Assembly: GCA_036927565.1 (NCBI GenBank)
Contig: JAYESD010000001.1
Location: 275,849,560 to 275,913,559, forward strand
Length of the DNA: 64,000 nucleotides
Direction: 5' to 3'
Source of the DNA: Tuctoria greenei
Lineage: Eukaryota > Streptophyta > Magnoliopsida > Poales > Poaceae
Part shown: positions 24,281 to 35,489 of the stretch, in pieces
Numbering within the stretch: position 1 is the stretch's first letter
How the letters are laid out: each line of letters opens with the position of its first letter
Position numbers and translations under genes: made by a program
The notes under the pieces: model-generated
Databases searched by the model: none
What the model saw: only the letters and a program-made list of their open reading frames with translations
What the model was told of the DNA's origin: nothing

Positions 24281-25201
24281 TGCTGCTGAAATAGAAGGAA
24301 AACATGAGATAGAAGATCAAGAAGGTGGAATATTGCGAAAGAAATCACAATAAATAGCCAAAGTTAGGATTTGACCTGTGTACACCAGACTTGTCCGCCC
24401 CAGGGGCAGACTAGTCTGCCGGGCAGACTAGTTCGCCTGGCACCGGACTGGTCCGGGTTGCACAGGATAAACCCTAACTCTAACTGTTTTTCGAGAAATC
24501 GTTGAATCAAGACGCAATATTCCTAGGCTATGATCACAAGGATTCTAGGAGAAACTTTAATGAAGAGGGACCTATCAAAAACCCTATGAATCAAGAATGA
24601 GGTAGGTTTTTGAAAGGAGAGGTTTACCTCTTTGATTCTTGATGAATCAATGAAATCGGGGATGGATCGCGTCGGGAGTGATTGGGAAAGGTCTCCCACA
24701 CTTTCAGGGCTTCTAATGCATGGATTGGAAACGATGTTTGGTGGATGGAATCGAAAATCGCCCAAGGAGGGAAGTTGAGCGCGCGTGGGAGAGAGAGAAG
24801 CAAAGGTGGAGAAGAGGAGGGGTCGGCCGCCTCCTAGGGGGTTTAAGTCCCCATAGGCTGAACTAGTCTGGTGAAAGGGCCACACTAGTCCGTTCTGCAG
24901 ACCAGACCCGAACCAGTCCGGATCCGAACTTGTCCGGCCACGGGGCGGACTAGTCCGGTCCTAAGAGGCTGAAAACATATATATTTGAGTTTTTGCCACT
25001 ATATTTGATCCTTTTGGACATATTGCCACAACAAAACCTTATGAATATGATCAGTAAGCAATCAACAATCAAACTATGACCATAAGTCACAAAGTTGAAG
25101 GTTTTCCAAATATTTTGGAGAAAATTGAGATAAAGATGAATTTCTCAAACACATGCATTCTTTTGAATAGGATGTAAAGTAAACATTCAAATGTGCATGT
25201 T

Positions 25202-25958
25202 TCAAGCCACATTTCGAGAATCTAAGATATTGAGCTCACTCCTAATCTCACAAAAGTGCTTCTCATCTAGGGGCTTGGTGAATATATCGGCTAGCTGATT
25301 CTCGGTTCTAACATGGGATATCACTATGTCCCCTTTCAAGGAATGATCTCTCAAGAAGTGATGTCTAATATCTATGTGCTTTGTCCTCGAATGCTCAACT
25401 GGATTATGGGCTATTTCGATGGCGCTCTCATTGTCACATAGGAGAGGAATATGGCGCAAGTTTATACCATAATCCCTTAGAGTTTCTCGCATCCAAAGAA
25501 GTTGCGCACAACAACTTCCGGCTGCTACATACTCCGCTTCGGCTGTAGAAAGAGCAATGGAGTTTTGTTTCTTAGAGGACCAAGACACTAAGGATCTACC
25601 CAAGAATTGGCATGTCCCGGATGTGCTCTTTATATCAACTTTGCACTCCGCATAATCCACATCGGAATAGCCAATAAGGTTAAACTTGGATCCTTTGGGG
25701 TACCAAAGTCCTAGGCTAGGTGTGTGAACTAAATATCTAAGAATTCTCTTCACGGCGGTCATATGACACACCTTAGGTGCATCTTGAAAATGTGCACACA
25801 TACACACTAAACATAATATCTGGTCTAGATGCACAAAGATATAACAAAGAACCAATCATGGAACGATATACCTTTTGGTCCATACTTGGACCATCTTCGT
25901 TGAGGTCTAAGTGTCCATTTGTTACCATTGGAGTCTTGATGGGTTTGGCCTTGTCCAT
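25202..25958 (-). pseudogene. pol: Element C RT end and RNase H
   Basis: Frames 25958-25773 and 25855-25202 overlap with a shift near 25780-25850. The first has KPIKTPMVTNGHLDL and YRSMIGSLLYLCASRPDI, the end of Copia RT. The second has GYSDVDYAECKVDIKSTSGT and ALSTAEAEYVAAGSCCAQ, the RNase H domain with acidic residues, then the HIDIRHHFLRDH and QLADIFTKPLD end of pol. RNase H removes RNA from the DNA hybrid. Confidence 0.85.
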
Positions 25959-26030
25959 GTCAAACTTCTTTAATATGTCTTGAGTGTACTTTGTTTGACT
26001 TATGAACGTGCCTTCTTTGAGTTGCTTGAC

Positions 26031-26636
26031 TTAAAAACCTAAAAAGAACTTCAACTCCCCCATCATGGACATATCAAATGTCTCTGTCATTATCTTAGAA
26101 AACTCATCACAAAACACTTTGTTAGTAGAACCAAATATGATTTCATCGACATATATTTGGCACACAAAGAGGTCAACATTAAAGTGCTTTGTAAAGAGAG
26201 TATAATCAGCTTTTCCTATCTTAAAACCATTTTGAATCAAAAAGTCTCTAAGGCACTCATACCAAGCTCTAGGAGCTTGTTTGAGGCCATAGAGAGCCTT
26301 ACGCAATTTGAAGACATGGTTTGGGAAGTCTTGTTATTCAGAACCCGGTGGTTGCTCCACATAGACTTCCTCTTTGATTGGGCCATTTAGGAACGCACTC
26401 TTGACGTCCATTTTGTAAAGCTTAAAATCATGGTGAGTAGCAAAGGCAAGTAATATACGAATTGATTCTAGCCTAGCTACGAGAGCAAAGGTTTCATCAA
26501 AATCCAAACCTTCGACTTGTGAGTACCCCTTGGCCACAAGTCGTGCCTTGTTCCTTGTCACCACACCATGCTCATCTTGCTTATTGCGGAACACCCACTT
26601 GGTGCCCACAACATTTGCTTGTGGACGCTTGACAAG
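26031..26636 (-). pseudogene. pol: Element C reverse transcriptase (broken)
   Basis: The minus strand 26636-26334 encodes GTKWVFRNKQDEHG, KARLVAKGYSQ and the MDVKSAFLNG motif with a catalytic Asp, then a stop after PPGSE. RT continues at 26306-26031 with RKALYGLKQAPRAWY and the active-site box YVDEIIFGSTN. The usual box is YVDD; the second Asp is Glu here (codon 26142-26144). RT copies element RNA into DNA; this one is broken and mutated. Confidence 0.85.
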
Positions 26637-27266
26637 CTACCAAACTTTGTTCCTCATTAAGACATAAGATGCATCAAAATCATGAAAGAGAGGATGCGGT
26701 TCAGATTTAGGCATGTTAGTGATAGTTGAAGTATTCTTCCCAATTTTAGTTGGGGATGAGCTTCCTTTGATAAAGACAATCAAGTCTTTGCCATACTTGG
26801 AGGTTTTAGCCTTCTGCTTTCCACCTCTAGTATAACCAAGACCATCCTTGACATTGGGAGGTCTTGTGTTGGTGTATGCATTTCGTGCATACGCCACCTT
26901 CTCTTTGTCAAAGATGTCACCCTTAGGTGCTTGTTTGTCTTGAGTCACCTTAAGCTCATCCTTTAATTTAAGGATCAAGTTAGAACATTTGCAAGTAGAG
27001 ATTGCTCCGGATGCAACCTTTGAGGAGGATGAGCTTTTGGAGGAAGAGGCTACATTGGTCTTTAGGGACTCAACTTGAGTCTCAAGGATCTTGTTAACTT
27101 TTGCCAAGTTGCCAAGTTCGTCCTTGAGCTCAATGGTTGTCTCCTCAAGACTTGAGCATGTTTTCTTACTTAGAGCAAGTTCATGCTCTAATGCCTTGCT
27201 CGTCTCTCTCTCAAGCTCAAGGAGCTCAATGAGCTCTTTACAGCTCTCCTTTTCATGTATAAGCAT
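26637..27266 (-). pseudogene. Element C gag coiled-coil region joined to RT by deletion
   Basis: This 209-residue frame starts with heptad-like Leu/Glu repeats (LELERETSKALEHELALSKK) forming a coiled coil, then a Ser-rich stretch. It ends in SYVLMRNKVW followed by a TAG stop. SYVLMRNK belongs to the region after gag in Sireviruses, while VW and the codons just after the stop (LVKRPQANVVGTKWVF) are the start of RT. The whole protease and integrase, normally between them, are therefore absent. The shared AA-GTTTGG-like bases at the join suggest a microhomology deletion. Confidence 0.75.
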
Positions 27267-27296
27267 GTCCTCTTGCCTATCTATGAGTTCCTCCTT

Positions 27297-28660
27297 CTAA
27301 AAGATTTCATCCGAGAGTAATTTCATTCTACGCAAAGTGCTCTTACTTATGTCTTTAAGCATGTGTTCATTTTCACTAGCACTATCAAAATCATCATGGG
27401 AGGATATGGAAGAGGATGAGTTAGAATTAACCTTTCTACTTCCTTGTTTTGCCATGGGGCAAGTTTGCTTGTGGTCGTAGAGGTTGGGGAAAAGATTGCT
27501 TCCCTTGGAGCTCCGCCCGATGGCTATGGTTGCCATCTTCTCCTCGTCTCCGGACGAGGAGGACTCATAGTTAGAGTCTCACTCCTTGCCTAAGTGAGCA
27601 TGACCGGCGGGCCTCTTCTTCTTATAGAACTTCTTCTCTTGCGGCTTGCCCTCCTTCTTCTTCTTGCCCTCTTCATGTGGGCAATCTACAATGAAGTGCC
27701 CGTACTCGCCACAATTGTAGCAAGCCCTCTTTGTTTTGGGCCTTGCTTTCTCTTTTCCCTTGCTCTCATGCTTGTATCCTCCTTTTCTTATCCTCATCAT
27801 TCTCTTGAAGTTGTTGATGAAGAGGGCCTCTTCCTCATCGGTGTCAAGGCTCTCCTCATCATCTTCGTTTTGCTCTTTTGAGGAGGATGTCGCTTTGAGT
27901 GCAACATCCTTCATATTTGAGGTGGTGAACCTTTGGAGGTCATTGTAGAAGAGTGCCTCCTTCTCCATGATCTCATGGTTGATGATCCTTCCTAGGACCT
28001 CCTCCGGGGTCATTTTGGCAAACCCCGGACTTTCCCGTATCATGGAGCAAAGAGAGACGTTTCTAGGCATGAATGTACGAATCATCCTCTTCACCACCTC
28101 GTGGTCTGTCCACTTTGTGCAACCATAAGATCTACTCTTGTTGATGAGTAGCTTTAGGCGGTTGTACATCTCTTGGGGAGATTCACCATCCATAATGGCA
28201 AACCTCCCGAGCTCTCCTTCAATGAGCTCAATCTTCGCTTCTTTCACGACTCAGTTGCCTTCATGAGCCATCTTGAGGGTGTCCCAAATATCCTTAGCCA
28301 CCCCAAGTCCATCTACTCGATTGAACTCATCTCTTGATAGAGATGAGATGATCACTCCGACCTCTTGGGCATTGCGGTGAAGGAGCACGACTTGCTCCCG
28401 AGTGATGTCTTCCTCATTCTTCGGGATATGTACCCGATCAACACAATTTGCCACAAAGAAGGATTGAGTGACACGAGATGGATCTTCATGTTGTCCTTCC
28501 ACATCCCGTAGTCGGTTCCATCAAATTGAGGAGGCTTCCCAAATGGGATGGAAAGATAGTGGTTGTTGGAGACAAGGCGTTCATAGTTGTAGCCTTGTTG
28601 GTTGTAGTTGATCGTGTCACCCAATGTGGAGGTTGAAGGGTCAACCTTTGGAATCTTCAA
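27297..28660 (-). pseudogene. gag: Element C gag (broken)
   Basis: The minus strand from 28660 has FGKPPQFDGTDYGMWKDNMK, the usual start of Copia gag. It shifts frame near 28500 and continues to a stop at 28251. The frame 28247-27579 then carries gag core segments (SPQEMYNRLKLLINKSRSYG) and a CCHC knuckle CYNCGEYGHFIVDC. A further frame, 27536-27297, has KQTCPMAKQGSRK and a Ser-rich acidic stretch. Gag packages the element's RNA. At least one frameshift and two stops break it. Confidence 0.8.
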
Positions 28661-28829
28661 CTTCTCTCAAAGTTTCACCTTGAGCCGGCGAGTCTTTTCA
28701 TCATCCGTCAACTTATCTTGGTAGACAAGCACCTCCTCTTGGGTTGCCTGGATCTCATTTGTCGAGACCTCATCATACCCCACTCCGGCCATCTTCTCTC
28801 CGAGTTGTTAGACTCTTTTGGAGAGTCCT

Positions 28830-28843
28830 GCTCTAATACCAAT
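28830..28843 (-). other. Primer-binding site of element C
   Basis: The minus strand reads ATTGGTATTAGAGC directly after the 5' LTR, one base off the usual tRNA-Met site TGGTATCAGAGC. It sets the minus orientation. Confidence 0.8.
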
Positions 28844-30490
28844 TGAAAGTTGCCTAGAGGGTGGGAATAGGCTAATCGACCTGAAATGACTTAATAAAAC
28901 GAGATCAGTACTCAGGGGGCAGACTAGTCCGGTCCAGGGGCGGACTAGTTCGGTCCACCTGCAAGGAAAGCCTAAGAAGAGTTTCTAACAAGTTTTAGTC
29001 CAATTCTTGTGATGCAAAGTATGTTAGAATGACTTAGAGAACCTTAACAAGTTAAGGAACAAGTATGATACTAAGGATCACAATGAAACAAGAGTGATGA
29101 ACAAAAATTGTAACGCTAACCCTAGAAGCAATGTGCGATAAGTGAAAGCAAAGCACACAAGGGACACAATGATTTTATCCTGAGGTTTGATCCCACGAAG
29201 GAATCTACGTCCCCGTTGAGGAGTCCACAAAGGACCGGGTTCAACAATCCTTCCCTCACCAAGTTTACCACAAGGGCCTAACTTGGTTTTCCACTATCAC
29301 AAAGGGTGAATACAAGATTCATTGGGACTTCTCACAATCTCAGGCTCCCACCACAAATACAATCACAAAGATCAACTCAAGCCATAGATCACAAAGAATC
29401 ACAAGTGCAAGAGATCAAACCGAGATCCTAGAGCGGTGTTCTACCTCTTCTTCACCTCACCAAACCCTAATCCACACAAGAATTAGTTTTAGAGGGAAGG
29501 TAAGCAAGATGGAGGCTTTTGGAGGCTCAAGGTTTGCTGTGGCGGCACTAGGGTTTCTATCTTTCTCAAGGAATTGGTTCAAATGAACTCAGGGGTCCTC
29601 TATTTATAGAGGTTCCCAGCTCATACTGCTGACTTCAGCAGATGGGCGGACTAGTCCGCCCTAGGGCCCGGACTAGTCCTACCTTTGGGACCACTAACGT
29701 CCCTGACAACTGTCACATTGCGTGACAATCGTCACACTACCCTCCAAACTTCAAATTCAAACAGTCACTTCAAAACGGACTAGTCCGGCCCACACCGGAC
29801 TAGTCCGATCTCACGCAAAACCTTTTGTTCTGTGTGAAAATGGACTAGTTTGGAGACCACGGACTAGTCCGGCCCCCAGGGTGGACTAGTCCGACCTACC
29901 CAAACTTAGTCGCTGAAACTCCACTTCTCTCCAAACCCGGACTAGTCCGGCCCCCAGGGCAGACTAGTCCGATCTTAGTCAGGACCTCTTGGTCCGGACT
30001 AAAACGGACAAGTCCGTGGTTTTGGGACTTAGTCCTGAAAACCCACTCCACGACTACCCGGACTAGTCCGTCCCCCTACGGACTAGTCCAAACTCAGTCA
30101 GACCCTACTGGTCTGGCTGAAAACGGACTTGGCCGGCCAGGAGCGGACTAGTCTGGCCACCTGCACGGACTAGTCCAGCCACTCCTGCCAGACTTTTCCA
30201 ACTCTCTTCTCTCAAAGGGATTTGATCTGTAAACCGCTTTGAGCTCTCAACTTGATCTCAATGCACTTTACGCACACATCCTCATACACATATGGCTAGT
30301 ATAAACTCGACACACTAGAAACCCTAGTTTCTTCTTTTCGAGTCGACTTTGCCGTTTTCATCCTTTTCCTTTTCGAGGGTTTGTGTTTCCGCTTGAATCC
30401 ACACCTGTGCTTAAGATCACTGAGCTCATTAGTCACTTAATTGTCGTCATCAATCATCCAAAACCCACGGGGATCCTAGATGCACTTTTA
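28844..30490 (-). repeat. 5' LTR of element C
   Basis: 1647 bp copy of 20337-21969. It differs by many single bases, and some GGACTAGTCC sites are intact in one copy and mutated in the other. The terminal ACTTTTA replaces ACTTTCA. Confidence 0.9.
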
Positions 30491-31913
30491 GGGACCTTCG
30501 GAACCAACTCCGGAGGTAGAAGCTTCTGTTGCAGGACCTTCCTCGGCGGCGGCCGAGGCTATCCCGGAGGGCGGCCCTAGTGCCGTGGAAGCTCAAGGGA
30601 CCACTCTTGTAGAGTGGGACCCGATTTTTGTCACGAAGAACCCGCTAGAGCCAGCAGAGAAGACCCCGGCAGGCCCGAAGCCAATCCCTTTGTCGATGTC
30701 TATCAACAACGCTTGCTCCAGTCTTCATCAGGTCCAGCTGGCTTTTTACCACGACAACAAGGCCCTCGAGGAGGAGTGCCAAACTCTTAGGAGGTGGCGA
30801 AATCGGCACCAATTCGAGACCAAGCTGGTGTAGTCGAGGTTGGCTGACGACAAGGAGTGGGTGAAGAAGGAGAAGGTCCGGTTGGAGTGCTGGGGTAAGC
30901 TGCTGGATGAGAGGAAAAGCATGGTGTGATCCCTCGACAACCAGTCCCAGGCCATCTACGAACAGGCCATAGCTGCTAATAATGCAGCGAATGATCGCGG
31001 GGAGAAGCTCAGCGCCATCCACGACAACCTCGTCAAGCGCTGGGAGGCCCTTGAGGAGCAGGAGAAAAAGCTCGAAGATGAAGAGCAAAAACTCCTGGAG
31101 CTGCGGGATGACCTCGTGAAGAGGGAGGAAGAGCTTACTCAGAGGCCAACTCTGGGTGACAAGAGTCTCGAGGAGCGCACCAAGAAGTTGGAGGAGCGCT
31201 GCAAGAAAGAGGAAAAGAAGGCCTGGCAGCGAGGACAGGACCTCCACGGGAGGGAGAATGACATTGCTGCCAGGGAGAAGAAAGTGCGGGGCCGGGAGAA
31301 GGACCTGGTCGACCGCCGGAATAAGATCCACCTCTGAGAGGAAGAGCTCGGCAAACTCGAAAGGCAGGTTGCTGAAAAGATTCAGCAGAACGCCAAAGAG
31401 GTAGAGCGTCTTGCCCGGGAGAATTCGGAGCTTGCGGCGACCAGAAGATCCTTGGAGGAGATGCAAGGCTCAAGGGCTGCGGAGTCCCAACAAGTTTGGG
31501 AGTTCCTGGGCAAAGCCAACTACGCGCTGACGCCAATGGGTTTTAGTACCGTGCGTCCGAATGATTCAGAGCCGGAGCTAGACCAGGCGTTGCAGGCGTT
31601 GAGTTCGGCAAGCAACAAGCTCACCAAGATGGGCGATGTCATCACGGATCAGCTGGAAACCGAGGGACAATCCCTAGCAAAGAACGTCGCAGAATTCATG
31701 CTGACGTGCTACACAAGCTGGGACCCTCAATTCCCACTGGACCCGGTGCTTGAAGGCCCCATCGACGGAGAGGGAGAAGCCGCCCAAGCCAGCGTGTCAG
31801 AGGTTGCCCAGAAGGTCGCCTCATTCTTCCATAGGGTCTATGACTCTCTCTTTGTAGCTCCCGCTTGTATTCTCTCTTCTTTTATCTCCAATTTTGTAAT
31901 CTCTTGTCTCTAG

Positions 31914-33317
31914 ATGAATGAAATCCAAGTTTTTTGTGAATTTCATTTTTGTCGTCAACACCTTTGTCCCACTTGGCCCCCTGGTAGATGTACACAATTT
32001 GATTGTGAACATATACCAAGAGGATGTAGCACTTTGTTGAAGACTTGCGTGCTTCGAACTTGTAGAGCGTAGGTCTGAAGTCTTCGATAGTAGAGGCCCC
32101 CTGAGGTTGTCGGAGCTTTAGTAGCTCCGCCATTGACCATCGTCAGAGCTTAGTATCTCCGGCAGCAGTCTCCATCAACACGTAGAGCGTTGATAGCAAG
32201 TCCTCTGGGGTTGTCGGTGTTTGGTAGCTCCGGTAGCGACCACTGTCAACACGCGGTGTGTCGACAGCAGACCCCACTGTGGAGTCTTTCCACCATCTTT
32301 TTCACGTTGACGGTTGGCCCCCTGGCTTACCGGAACTTAGTAGCTCCAGCGACGCTTGCTATTAATGTTAGAACATCAACAACAATCCACCTTAGGGGAT
32401 GTCAGAGCTTTAATAGCTCTGGCTTAATTCACCATCACCATGAGATCTTTATTTTTTCTGCACACTGGAGTCAAGAAAAAACAGTAAAATCCATTTCCTA
32501 TCTATAACTCAATTGTGACTTACTATTCCTGAGAAAGTTTTAGGTCGAACACAATTCTAAATATAATTAAGTGCACTGGCTTATTTTCTCCAGGTCCGAT
32601 CGTTTCTGGACTTGCCTTACTTCGGCGTGTCGGGGTGTAGGTAGAGTGGCGTACTTAGGGTGCATGACCAAGCTAAGTCGATAGCACACTCCGGCCCTGG
32701 ATTGGCTTGGCGACATTCAGACAAGTAGACCATTAACAATGTTTATACCCAGAAAAGTTGTCAATGCGACTTGAATTATATGTGAACTGGTCGAGCTAAA
32801 GTTTCTTAAGAACTGCACAACTTTGTTATAGACAAGAAATAGAAAAATAAAAAATATTGAGCATGTACAAAATAAATGCAGGTGGAGTCTGTTTTCACAC
32901 AATGATGTCTTTCATTATAGGTCCGGGGTACAGGGGAAACAAGTACACTCTTAGGGTACGGAACCAGGCTAAGTGTGTTTCGTTTCTTGTTTGACCCAAG
33001 GTAGCTAGCTACACTTTTAGTTCTGAGACCGTGACAAGTGTTGCGTGAACTTTGCGGACCTTCCGGGGAAGGTCCAGCTATTCTCCCGGAGGAGCTACCC
33101 GACTCTGTACAATGACTCTATAACATACATCACATGTAACTACAGACTCACCTCCGTGATATTAAGCGTAGAACTTACAGAGGTGCTCAATGTTCCAAGA
33201 ATTAGGGAGAGGTGTCCCATCCTCGATTGCCAAGCGAACACATCTGGGACGGGATACTTTGATCACTCGGAAGGGTCCTTTCCAGCTGGGGGATAGTTTG
33301 TTTAACCCTTCATGAGT
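31914..33317 (-). other. Element B non-coding stretch between integrase and the antisense gene
   Basis: On the minus strand this follows integrase and lies tail-to-tail with the end of the antisense gene. No gene of more than 83 codons is supported. The part 32095-32425 has a series of short hairpins in loosely repeated units. Integrase-like codons may extend a little below 33318 past a stop. Confidence 0.6.
32095..32425. repeat. Hairpin-bearing imperfect tandem repeats in element B
   Basis: Four or five loosely related units of roughly 70-110 bp. Each contains a short inverted repeat such as CGGAGCTTTAGTAGCTCCG (32111-32129) or CAGAGCTTTAATAGCTCTG (32403-32421), and others have stems at 32174-32194 and 32244-32266. 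Bases differ between units while the arms still pair. They could act in termination or RNA folding between two converging transcripts, which is inference. Confidence 0.55.
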
Positions 33318-34499
33318 TTATATTCTCCATAGCACCAGATCGCCTTCCTCGAGCTTTTGGTTATGAACATGCATTTGGTGATAGCGTCGAACAGCTTGGC
33401 AGTATCGGGCATTCCGAACAGCTGCTCGGCACCTTCCCTCTTCAAGGAGGTCAAGGTCTTCACGCCGGAGCTGGTCCTGCATGGCATCGTCGAAGGTCCG
33501 GACCCGGAGCGACCCTAAGGTGATTTCCGGAGGAAGCACTGCTTCAGCTCCGTACACCAGGAAGAAGGGTGTCTCTCCAGTTGATCGGTTTGGAGTTGTC
33601 CTGTTGGCCCATAGAGTGGGCGGAAGCTCTTCGATCCAGTTGGCTCCATGTTTTTTCAGGCGCTCATATGTGCGCGTCTTGAGTCCTTTTAGGATTTCTT
33701 CATTTGCTCTCTCTGCTTGGCCATTACTTGCCGGGTGAGCTACGGAAGCGTAGCTAACTTGGATGCCGAGGCCTTCGCAATATCCTTGGAATGCAGAGCT
33801 TGTGAACTGGATCCCATTATTAGTTATGATCTTGTTTGGGACTCCAAATCTACATACGATGGACTGCAAGAAGTTGATAGATGATTGCTTGTTTATTGTC
33901 ACAACCGAAGTTGCTTCCGGCCATTTGGTGAACTTGTCAATGGCAACGTACAGGAACTTATAACCTCTAACGGCTCTTGGGATAGGTCCCAAGATATCCA
34001 TCCCCCACACAACGAAAGGCAATGTAGGAGGTATCATTTGTAGAGGATGAGCTGGTGTGTGAATTTGTTTCGCATGGAACTGGCATGCTTCGCATTTCTT
34101 CACCAGCTCAGTTGCATCTTGGAGCGTTGTAGGCCAATAAAAGCCATGTCGGAAGGCTTTACCGACCAATGTGCGGGAGGACGTGTGGTTCCCACACTCG
34201 CCTCCATGGATTTCTACAAGGAGCTCGCAGCCTTCTTCCCTTGTAATGCACCGCATTAGGACGCTGTTGGCACCACGCCGGTAGAGATCCCCTTCTACCA
34301 GTGTGTATCTTTTAGCCAATCTGACTATCTGGTCAGTGAATACATTATCTTTAGGAATGAAATTGTCTTTCAAGTAGCTCCAGATCTCTGAGATCCATGC
34401 ATCGGATCTAGCTTGAAGATTTGAGTATTGCGTGATGGGTTGCTCAGAGCTTCCTACAACACCTACGACCCTTGATGGATGCCATGGTAACAGGGCCAT
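33318..34499 (-). pseudogene. pol: Element B integrase, catalytic Asp changed
   Basis: This long open frame of 393 residues has an HHCC zinc-binding part (H98, H105, C136, C139), then the core with D168 (WGMDILGP) and a Glu in NGQAERANEEI. The second catalytic Asp, usual TDNG, reads TNNG here (residue 227, codon 33819-33821 = AAT), so strand transfer should be lost. Segments TPFFLVYGAEAVLP and EGDLVLWRI fit the end of Ty3-type integrase. Integrase inserts element DNA into the genome. The frame is otherwise intact. Confidence 0.85.
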
Positions 34500-34802
34500 C
34501 TGGACTGCCGGCTTCGAGGTGCTGGTCTCGCCCCCTTCGCTCAGTTCGGCAGGCTAAGCTGTAGGTTTAGACAACCTCCAGACGAAGGTTCCGTCGGGAG
34601 CCAGAGCCCCGGTTGAAGCTTTCGTCGAGAGTTCGTCAGCTTCAGCGTTGTTGAGACGCTCGACATGGCAAAGATCTAGGACGTCGAAGTCCTTCTAAAG
34701 CTTCTGGACTTCAAGTAGGTATGCAACTAGTTGAGGGTTGTTGTAGCAACATTCACATTTAACTTGTTTTACAACAAGTTGTGAATCTCCCTTTACCAAC
34801 AG

Positions 34803-35222
34803 CTACTTGACACCATACGATAGTTCCACCTTGAGTCCATAAATTAGTGCTTCATACTCAGCCATGTTGTTGGTCGCCTTGAAGTCAAGGTGCACCATGT
34901 ATTTAACCTTCTCCCCAGTTGGAGCGAGGAGAAGGACTCCAACTCCGACCCCTTGCTTCTGCACGGAGCCGTCGAAGTAGAGAGTCCAGTGAGGCTCAGT
35001 GAAGACCAAAACCTTGGGTTCTGACTTCTGCTCACTGGGGCCCCTAGGATTTGATGGATAGGGAGTCCATTCCGCCACGAAGTCCGCCAATGCTTGACTC
35101 TTGATCGCTTGTCTTGGTATGAATTCAAGGTCGAACTCGGCTAATTCCGCTGCCCACTTTGCAATGTTCCCAGTGGAATTGGGGTTATGCAAGACTGCAC
35201 GTAGTGGATAAGAGGTTACCAC
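34803..35222 (-). pseudogene. pol: Element B RNase H
   Basis: The frame has WAAELAEFDLEFIPRQAIKS then LADFVAEW, and the RNase H core WTLYFDGSVQKQGVGVG with Asp, followed by ATNNMAEYEALIYGL with Glu. The upstream part (VQHPVYFISDVLHDAKTRYL, about 35374-35315) is in a different register and followed by a stop near 35240. A stop follows SYGVK, before the rest of the domain. Broken at both sides. Confidence 0.8.
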
Positions 35223-35489
35223 TGAAATCTTGTGAGCTTAGAAGTAGTGTCGGAGCTTCCTAGAGGCAATAAGAACTACGTAAAGCAGCTTATGCACTGC
35301 CAGGTACCGAGTCTTGGCGTCATGGAGTACATCGCTAATGAAGTACACTGGGTGCTGGACCGTCCAGACCCTCCCGAAGGGGGCCGGAGCTTCCTCCTCA
35401 TCTACCCGGACCCTCCCAGAGGGGTCCGGATCTTGTTCGGGAACCTCCGAGTTCCGGATGGAGGAACCCGTAGCTTCTCCTGAAGTGAT

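Larger units (their letters stand above)
20337..30490 (-). mobile_element. Element C: Sirevirus-like Ty1/Copia retrotransposon with internal deletion
   Basis: Direct LTRs at 20337-21969 and 28844-30490 are flanked by the 5 bp duplication GGGAC (20332-20336 and 30491-30495). On the minus strand the LTR starts TGAAAGTGCATCTAGGATCC, the start seen in many grass Copia elements. The order is 5' LTR, primer-binding site, gag with a zinc knuckle, a coiled coil, RT, RNase H, an extra downstream ORF and the purine tract AAAAGGGGGAGAT. Protease, integrase and the first part of RT are missing. The long gag with coiled coil and the extra ORF after RNase H suggest the Sirevirus lineage. Multiple stops show it is inactive. 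Confidence 0.9.
18189..31913 (+). pseudogene. Antisense gene of element B (PF04195-type domain and coiled coil), split by element C
   Basis: It runs opposite to B's gag-pol. Exon 1 is 18189 (or in-frame 18027) to 19567; an intron with GT-AG ends (19568-19644) follows, and exon 2 starts at 19645. The N-terminal domain has FYGLQLHHLGPHSILLVATF then CE and VGVPP, the pattern of the plant 'putative gypsy type transposon' domain (Pfam PF04195, from memory). A Pro/Ala/Ser region follows, then imperfect repeats of EPVVDEAP. A TAG at 19922 breaks the frame. Element C is inserted at 20336; the frame resumes at 30491 without shift once C and one GGGAC are ignored. The last part (30.6-31.9 kb) is a long charged coiled coil with stops near 30831, 30928 and 31335. 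Its role is unknown; similar antisense ORFs occur in some plant Gypsy elements. Confidence 0.75.

Noticed and set aside
23420..24289. 289-codon plus-strand frame
   Set aside because: Opposite strand of the element C ORF; Leu/Ser-rich shadow of its Glu/Lys-rich codons.
20337..30490. GGACTAGTCC repeats as a CRISPR-like array
   Set aside because: No uniform repeat-spacer structure, and this is a plant LTR.
30645..31466. 273-codon minus-strand Leu-rich frame
   Set aside because: Shadow of the coiled-coil part of B's antisense gene.
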